Below, in pieces: positions 33,613 through 37,583 of a stretch of 37,583 nt of DNA. The position numbers were made by a program, and so were the translations under genes. This DNA comes from Apibacter adventoris (GTDB lineage Bacteria; Bacteroidota; Bacteroidia; Flavobacteriales; Weeksellaceae). Each line of letters opens with the position of its first letter. The first letter of the stretch is position 1. The stretch covers positions 1 through 37,583 of the forward strand of contig NZ_PSZM01000026.1 of assembly GCF_002964975.1 (NCBI RefSeq), given 5' to 3'. The notes under the pieces are model-generated. The model ran no database searches, was not told the DNA's origin, and worked only from the letters and a program-made list of their open reading frames with translations.

Positions 33613-35181
33613 ATGAGAATACGACTATCGGGAGGAAAAATTACCGAATATACCAAGGGTAACTATCATGTATATGCTAAGGGAGATATAACCTTTACTG
33701 CTAAAAAAGTGATACAGGAAGCCCCGGAAATTATATTCGGAAAGGCCGACCCCCATCCTGAACAGGAAGAAACGACAGGCACTACCCTTGTAGAACTTCG
33801 CCCGTTAGTGAATCTGGAAAGCACCACTGCCTCCAAAGTAAAAATAGCCGGAAAAGAATATGAGGTTTACAATGGGCAATTCGGCTTTGACTGGTACCAG
33901 CAGCATGAAGTAATTCCCTGGGTATCTCATACTCCCGTGCAGATAGAAAGCCTGCTGCAAAATGGCATAAAAAGCATAGATGCTCAAGGAAATACCACGC
34001 CCTACTCTGGGCAGGAAGAAGCATTGCAAGCCTACCGTAATACCTATAAGCAACTGGGGCTGGGCCGCAAATATAAAACAGAAAAATACTATATCCCTTA
34101 TCTGGCTCTGTTTGATGAAGAAACCAGCCGAAAACAGGACGAAAAAATGAAAGGAAAAGATGGTTATGTCTCTCCTCCATTTCGTGCGGCTTTTAACCTG
34201 TATATAGACGTGGCAGGCAAAAAACCCGAGAAAATACTGGTAAGCAAAAACCCTTATTTTGATACTAACTGGAAAGAGCATAACGAAAGGTATAACTCCG
34301 TAGATTTTTCCTCTTTGGCTTTTACTCCTTATTACGAAGGATTGGTTTCTAATGTAGTACTGGAACTTAGCTGCAAAAAAAGCTTTTCCGAGCCCCAGAA
34401 AATCAGCCTTTGGGCACTCTATGCAGGAAACCCCGTTCCGCAACTGGCAGGAAGGGTTATTGCCCTACCCAACAACGAAGCCTATATACAAAGGCAAAAA
34501 ATTGTATTGGTAGATACGATAATGAACATTTTAAATGATGATAAAGAACAAATAGGTGAATTCCAGCCTTCAAATATCCGGTATCTGTATTATCTGCACC
34601 AGTTTCTCCTTCTTCCCGAATGGGAGCAATTCAATGGTGATAAAACTTTGAACCTGACCCATAACCCCGATTTTAAAACCGGAGGCTATTGTATAGATGA
34701 TAATACAGTAGATAAAGAAATCCGTAAAGAAGATGGCGGGGTGCACGAGCGCTTATATCGGGCATTAGCCGAAGCTAAAGAAGAAAACGGAAAACCCAAA
34801 TACAGCCTGTACCCGGAAGGAGAAGCGGTTTATTTCTTTGCCCTGGGGTTAAACTGCAACGGAAAGCAAACTAAAGGTTCTACCCACCCTAAACACAAAT
34901 GGGTGCTGATGTTTAAAATACAGCTGGATTCTAATTTTCCTGCCAATACCCCAAGCCACGAATGCCTCCATGCCCTGGGGCTGGCACATACCTTTATCAA
35001 TAAGAAAGACGGAATGTATGGAAGCCAAACCGGAAAAGCCGAAAGCCTATACCGGCTAAACCCTAATAAAAAGTTTGTATTTAAACCGAATACGACCCTC
35101 AACCTGATGGACTATTCTCCTACCCCGTACACCTCTTTTTACTGGCAGTGGAAAATAATTAATCCCGCTATTGAAATTTAA
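33613..35181 (+). CDS. Putative T6SS metalloprotease effector (metzincin-type zinc site)
   Basis: 522 residues, no signal peptide. The first 45 residues (GGKITEYTKGNYHVYAKGDITFTAKK) look like a continuation of the VgrG needle, a plausible docking part. The central region (about 60-380) is unrecognised. Near the C-terminus is HECLHALGLAH (H449, E450, H453, H459), the metzincin motif HExxHxxGxxH, followed 40 residues later by NLMDY with M499 as the Met-turn. Metzincins use three His to bind zinc and Glu as the base, so a peptidase activity is likely. The position directly behind vgrG and before exported paralogs is that of a T6SS effector. It is in the same frame as vgrG, separated by one stop codon and 21 bases. 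Effector status is inference; the zinc site is seen directly. Confidence 0.8.
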   Translation: MRIRLSGGKITEYTKGNYHVYAKGDITFTAKKVIQEAPEIIFGKADPHPEQEETTGTTLVELRPLVNLESTTASKVKIAGKEYEVYNGQFGFDWYQQHEVIPWVSHTPVQIESLLQNGIKSIDAQGNTTPYSGQEEALQAYRNTYKQLGLGRKYKTEKYYIPYLALFDEETSRKQDEKMKGKDGYVSPPFRAAFNLYIDVAGKKPEKILVSKNPYFDTNWKEHNERYNSVDFSSLAFTPYYEGLVSNVVLELSCKKSFSEPQKISLWALYAGNPVPQLAGRVIALPNNEAYIQRQKIVLVDTIMNILNDDKEQIGEFQPSNIRYLYYLHQFLLLPEWEQFNGDKTLNLTHNPDFKTGGYCIDDNTVDKEIRKEDGGVHERLYRALAEAKEENGKPKYSLYPEGEAVYFFALGLNCNGKQTKGSTHPKHKWVLMFKIQLDSNFPANTPSHECLHALGLAHTFINKKDGMYGSQTGKAESLYRLNPNKKFVFKPNTTLNLMDYSPTPYTSFYWQWKIINPAIEI

Positions 35182-35200
35182 GATAAAAATAGTATATTTG
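35171..35200 (+). promoter_or_regulatory. Strong promoter for the exported-paralog array
   Basis: TTG (35171-35173), 19-base spacer, TATATTTG (35193-35200): a full match to the Bacteroidota TTG/TAnnTTTG pattern. It overlaps the last codons of the effector gene and would start transcription about 20 bases before the ATG at 35226. The array can therefore be expressed without vgrG and the effector. Confidence 0.75.
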
Positions 35201-35225
35201 ATGTAGAAGTAAATAATAAAAAACC

Positions 35226-35990
35226 ATGCGCCAATTATTTATTTATCCCTTATTCTTTCTTGGTTGCCTACTTACTTACGCACAAGATATTTCCTTAATT
35301 CCTACCGTAGACACCCTACAAAAACTCGATATTCAATGGTTTAAGGAGAACAGAAGCCAAAATAATGGAGTAGTTTATTTAGAAGACAGTACTAAGATAA
35401 AATTAATCCAACAAACCAATCAATTTAGGAAAGACATAAAGAAAAAAGATAGCCCATATGTTTTAACAATATTATATGATAAATCATCTGGAGAATACAG
35501 AGGGGGTGGTGTATTTTTTTATAATCTGAGAATTTCTCCCTGGAAAGTTTATGATGAAACAGGTAAATTAAAAATATATAAAAATGAAAATCAAGATTAC
35601 CCTTTTACTTATACTCAGGTAATAGATAAAATAAAGAAAGAATATCATGTAGATCTGGAAAAAGAATTTGGTAAACGTCAGTTTATAGATTTGGTAAGAG
35701 GTTGGAATAAAGATGACCCTTATGATTATCCAAAATATATGGTTTCTTATAGTTTAGATAATATGGCTTTAAAAAATTATCTACCCGATCCACGAGTAAA
35801 AGAAGCTCCCGAATCTTATAACTATGGATATAATCCTCCTCAAAGATTTATTTTTATAAACGGACGTTCGGGGAAAATTGAATTAGATATTACTACTGAT
35901 AAATATTATGCAGCTCAGGAATATTATAGAAATAAAATTCAACGAGAAAAAATAGCTGAAAATTCACCTTCTAAAGTTCCTAATTATTAA
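35226..35990 (+). CDS. Exported array protein, copy 1 (candidate immunity protein)
   Basis: 254 residues. Signal peptide about 1-19 (FIYPLFFLGCLLTYAQ), most likely cut after AQ; FLGC is a poor lipobox, but lipidation cannot be excluded. The mature part has a conserved N-terminal block (SLIPTVDTLQKLDIQWFKENRSQNN), a variable centre (about 55-115), a block DYPFTYTQVIDKIKKEYHVDLEKEFGK and a C-terminal part ending SPSKVPNY. I recognise no known family. It is the first gene behind the strong promoter and follows the metzincin effector. Several similar exported proteins behind a T6SS effector fit periplasmic immunity proteins, but the function is inferred from context only. Confidence 0.8.
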   Translation: MRQLFIYPLFFLGCLLTYAQDISLIPTVDTLQKLDIQWFKENRSQNNGVVYLEDSTKIKLIQQTNQFRKDIKKKDSPYVLTILYDKSSGEYRGGGVFFYNLRISPWKVYDETGKLKIYKNENQDYPFTYTQVIDKIKKEYHVDLEKEFGKRQFIDLVRGWNKDDPYDYPKYMVSYSLDNMALKNYLPDPRVKEAPESYNYGYNPPQRFIFINGRSGKIELDITTDKYYAAQEYYRNKIQREKIAENSPSKVPNY

Positions 35991-35991
35991 A

Positions 35992-36771
35992 ATGTATTTA
36001 CCTATATCCCGATTTTTCATTTATCCCCTATTCTTTCTTGGTTGCCTACTTACCTACGCACAAGATGTTTCCTTAATTCCTACTGTGGACACCCTACAAA
36101 GACTTGATATTTCATGGTTTGAGAAAAATGAGGATGTAAACGGAGGAATTATTTATTTAGAAGACAGTACAAAGGTAGAACTTATATGGCAAAATAATTC
36201 ATATAGAAAAAATTTGCGAAAAAAAAATAGTCCTTATGTTTTAACGGTACTTTATGACAAAAAAAGCGGTAAATATATGGGGGGTGGACTTAATTTTTTT
36301 AATATACAAATTGGAAAATGGAAAGGTTTTCATGTTGATTTAAAAAAATGGGTTACATTTAATGATGATAGCCAAGATTACCCTTTTACTTATACTCAGG
36401 TAATAGATAAAATAAAGAAAGAGTATCATGTAGATCTGGAAAAAGAATTTGGTAAAAGGGAATATATCGATGTACGCAGAGGTTGGGATAAAAAAAATCC
36501 TTATGATTATCCTGCCTATGTAGTTGTTTATACTCTAACTCCCGAAGAACTCAAAAATTACCACCCGGACCCTCGCGTGGGAGGTTCTCTTCCTGTTAAC
36601 AATTATTATTATAATACGCCCCGAAGATATATTTTTATTGATGGCAGAACAGGAAAAACCGAACTGGATATGGCTTCTGATGAATATTATGCGATTGCAG
36701 AATATTATAAAAATAAAATTCAACGTGAAAAAATAACCGAAAATTCACCTTCTAAAGTTCCTAACTACTAA
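35992..36771 (+). CDS. Exported array protein, copy 2 (candidate immunity protein)
   Basis: 259 residues; starts one base after the copy 1 stop codon (TAAAATG), so translation is coupled. Signal peptide MYLPISRFFIYPLFFLGCLLTYAQ. The N-terminal block differs from copies 1 and 3 (RLDISWFEKNEDVNGG in place of KLDIQWFKENRSQNNG) and the centre is unique. From base 36372 to its end it is almost identical in DNA to copy 3, with a single mismatch by eye. A run of six G (36279-36284) encodes the conserved GGG. Function inferred as for copy 1. Confidence 0.8.
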   Translation: MYLPISRFFIYPLFFLGCLLTYAQDVSLIPTVDTLQRLDISWFEKNEDVNGGIIYLEDSTKVELIWQNNSYRKNLRKKNSPYVLTVLYDKKSGKYMGGGLNFFNIQIGKWKGFHVDLKKWVTFNDDSQDYPFTYTQVIDKIKKEYHVDLEKEFGKREYIDVRRGWDKKNPYDYPAYVVVYTLTPEELKNYHPDPRVGGSLPVNNYYYNTPRRYIFIDGRTGKTELDMASDEYYAIAEYYKNKIQREKITENSPSKVPNY

Positions 36772-36772
36772 A

Positions 36773-37549
36773 ATGTATTTACCTATATCCCGATTTTTCA
36801 TTTATTCCTTATTCTTTCTTGGTTGTCTGCTTACCTATGCACAAGATGTTTCTTTAATTCCCACTGTAGACACCCTACAAAAACTCGATATTCAATGGTT
36901 TAAGGAGAACAGAAGCCAAAATAATGGAGTAGTTTATTTAGAAGACAGTACTAAGATTAAATTAATATGGCAACCTGATTTTTATAGAGAAGATATAAGT
37001 AAAAAAAATAGTCCTTATAAATTAATGAAATTTTATGATAAAAAAATTGGTATTTATCAAGGGGGGGGTATATATTTTTATTCTTGTAGAATAGGTAATT
37101 GGAAAGATTATGATATAAATAATGAATTAATAAACAATCAAAACTATGACCAAGATTACCCTTTTACTTATACTCAGGTAATAGATAAAATAAAGAAAGA
37201 GTATCATATAGATCTGGAAAAAGAATTTGGTAAAAGGGAATATATCGATGTACGCAGAGGTTGGGATAAAAAAAATCCTTATGATTATCCTGCCTATGTA
37301 GTTGTTTATACTCTAACTCCCGAAGAACTCAAAAATTACCACCCGGACCCTCGCGTGGGAGGTTCTCTTCCTGTTAACAATTATTATTATAATACGCCCC
37401 GAAGATATATTTTTATTGATGGCAGAACAGGAAAAACCGAACTGGATATGGCTTCTGATGAATATTATGCGATTGCAGAATATTATAAAAATAAAATTCA
37501 ACGTGAAAAAATAACCGAAAATTCACCTTCTAAAGTTCCTAACTACTAA
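36773..37549 (+). CDS. Exported array protein, copy 3, mosaic of copies 1 and 2 (candidate immunity protein)
   Basis: 258 residues; starts one base after copy 2. The leader matches copy 2 (MYLPISRFFIY). The following block of about 97 bases (36869-36966) matches copy 1 (35310-35407) with one mismatch. The centre is unique. The last 400 bases (37150-37549) match copy 2 with one mismatch. An uninterrupted G8 tract (37061-37068) encodes GGG in the variable part; a one-base slip there would shift the frame and truncate the protein. Function inferred as for copy 1. Confidence 0.8.
   Translation: MYLPISRFFIYSLFFLGCLLTYAQDVSLIPTVDTLQKLDIQWFKENRSQNNGVVYLEDSTKIKLIWQPDFYREDISKKNSPYKLMKFYDKKIGIYQGGGIYFYSCRIGNWKDYDINNELINNQNYDQDYPFTYTQVIDKIKKEYHIDLEKEFGKREYIDVRRGWDKKNPYDYPAYVVVYTLTPEELKNYHPDPRVGGSLPVNNYYYNTPRRYIFIDGRTGKTELDMASDEYYAIAEYYKNKIQREKITENSPSKVPNY
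37061..37068 (+). repeat. G8 homopolymer inside array copy 3
   Basis: Eight consecutive G within an AT-rich gene (CAA GGG GGG GGT). The same codons carry five G in copy 1 and six in copy 2, so the tract length varies between paralogs while the frame is kept. Candidate slippage site. Confidence 0.9.
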
Positions 37550-37550
37550 A

Positions 37551-37583
37551 ATGTATTTACCTATATCCCGATTTTTCATTTAT
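37551..37583 (+). CDS. Exported array protein, copy 4 (5' end only)
   Basis: Eleven codons (MYLPISRFFIY) before the window ends, identical to the start of copies 2 and 3 and again one base after the previous stop codon. Shows that the array continues to the right. Confidence 0.75.
   Translation, partial: MYLPISRFFIY

Larger units (their letters stand above)
36372..37549 (+). repeat. 400-bp near-identical direct repeats in array copies 2 and 3
   Basis: 36372-36771 and 37150-37549 differ at one base that I can see (GTA versus ATA, Val to Ile). The identity runs on through the intergenic base into the start of the next copy. Spacing is 778 bp. Such repeats allow copies to be gained or lost by homologous recombination and indicate recent duplication or conversion. 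Confidence 0.95.

Noticed and set aside
31630-35102. Several minus-strand frames of 62-212 codons opposite vgrG and the effector
   Set aside because: They lie fully inside two well-supported plus-strand genes and are long only because the G+C-richer sequence has fewer stop codons; none resembles a protein family.

Overview
This looks like a chromosomal segment from a low-G+C member of the Bacteroidota, most likely class Flavobacteriia. The supporting signs are TAnnTTTG-type -7 promoter boxes, type IX secretion (T9SS) C-terminal sorting domains ending in KxYKFIKK, TonB-dependent receptors, a HmuY-type lipoprotein, signal peptides ending in AQ, and the rsfS-ftsH-LUD-cdsA-psd gene order. A host-associated Weeksellaceae genus such as Apibacter would fit, but that is a guess; no rRNA or marker gene here settles it.

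Left part (1-10.8 kb): three related large secreted proteins in a row, each ending in a near-identical T9SS sorting domain and the same ACCGAAAG/CTTTCGGT terminator. The first is cut by the window edge and contains perfect 360-bp tandem repeats. The second is a peptidase C10 (streptopain-like) protease with its catalytic Cys and His. The third is a 2116-residue paralog with 13 PPC domains. Its catalytic Cys is replaced by Asp and its conserved Trp by Tyr, so it looks like a pseudoprotease turned into a long surface or secreted repeat protein.

10.8-17.7 kb (minus strand): a SAM-I (S-box) riboswitch precedes a TonB-dependent receptor, an APC-family permease and a 60-residue ORF. This suggests a methionine-controlled uptake route across both membranes. 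Upstream on the same strand lies clpC with its own terminator.

18.0-22.2 kb (plus strand): a probable heme-uptake operon of TonB receptor, HmuY-like lipoprotein and a DUF6607-like exported protein, with a palindrome next to the promoter that could be a metal-regulator operator.

22.2-31.2 kb: housekeeping genes. On the minus strand rsfS, ftsH, a LUD-domain protein, cdsA, psd and folD (folD also has its own promoter); on the plus strand birA, a TPR protein, a DUF479/AcpH-like protein and a DCC-family protein.

31.2-37.6 kb: a type VI secretion cargo island whose first two genes are clearly richer in G+C than their surroundings. It holds a VgrG spike protein; an effector with a metzincin zinc site (HExxHxxGxxH plus Met-turn) in the same frame as vgrG and separated from it by a single stop codon; then a tandem array of at least four exported paralogs behind its own strong promoter. 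The array genes are mosaics of each other, and one carries a G8 tract. The best candidate for something undescribed is this T6SS metalloprotease plus its recombining array of probable periplasmic immunity proteins. The SAM-riboswitch uptake operon and the dead C10 giant come next.
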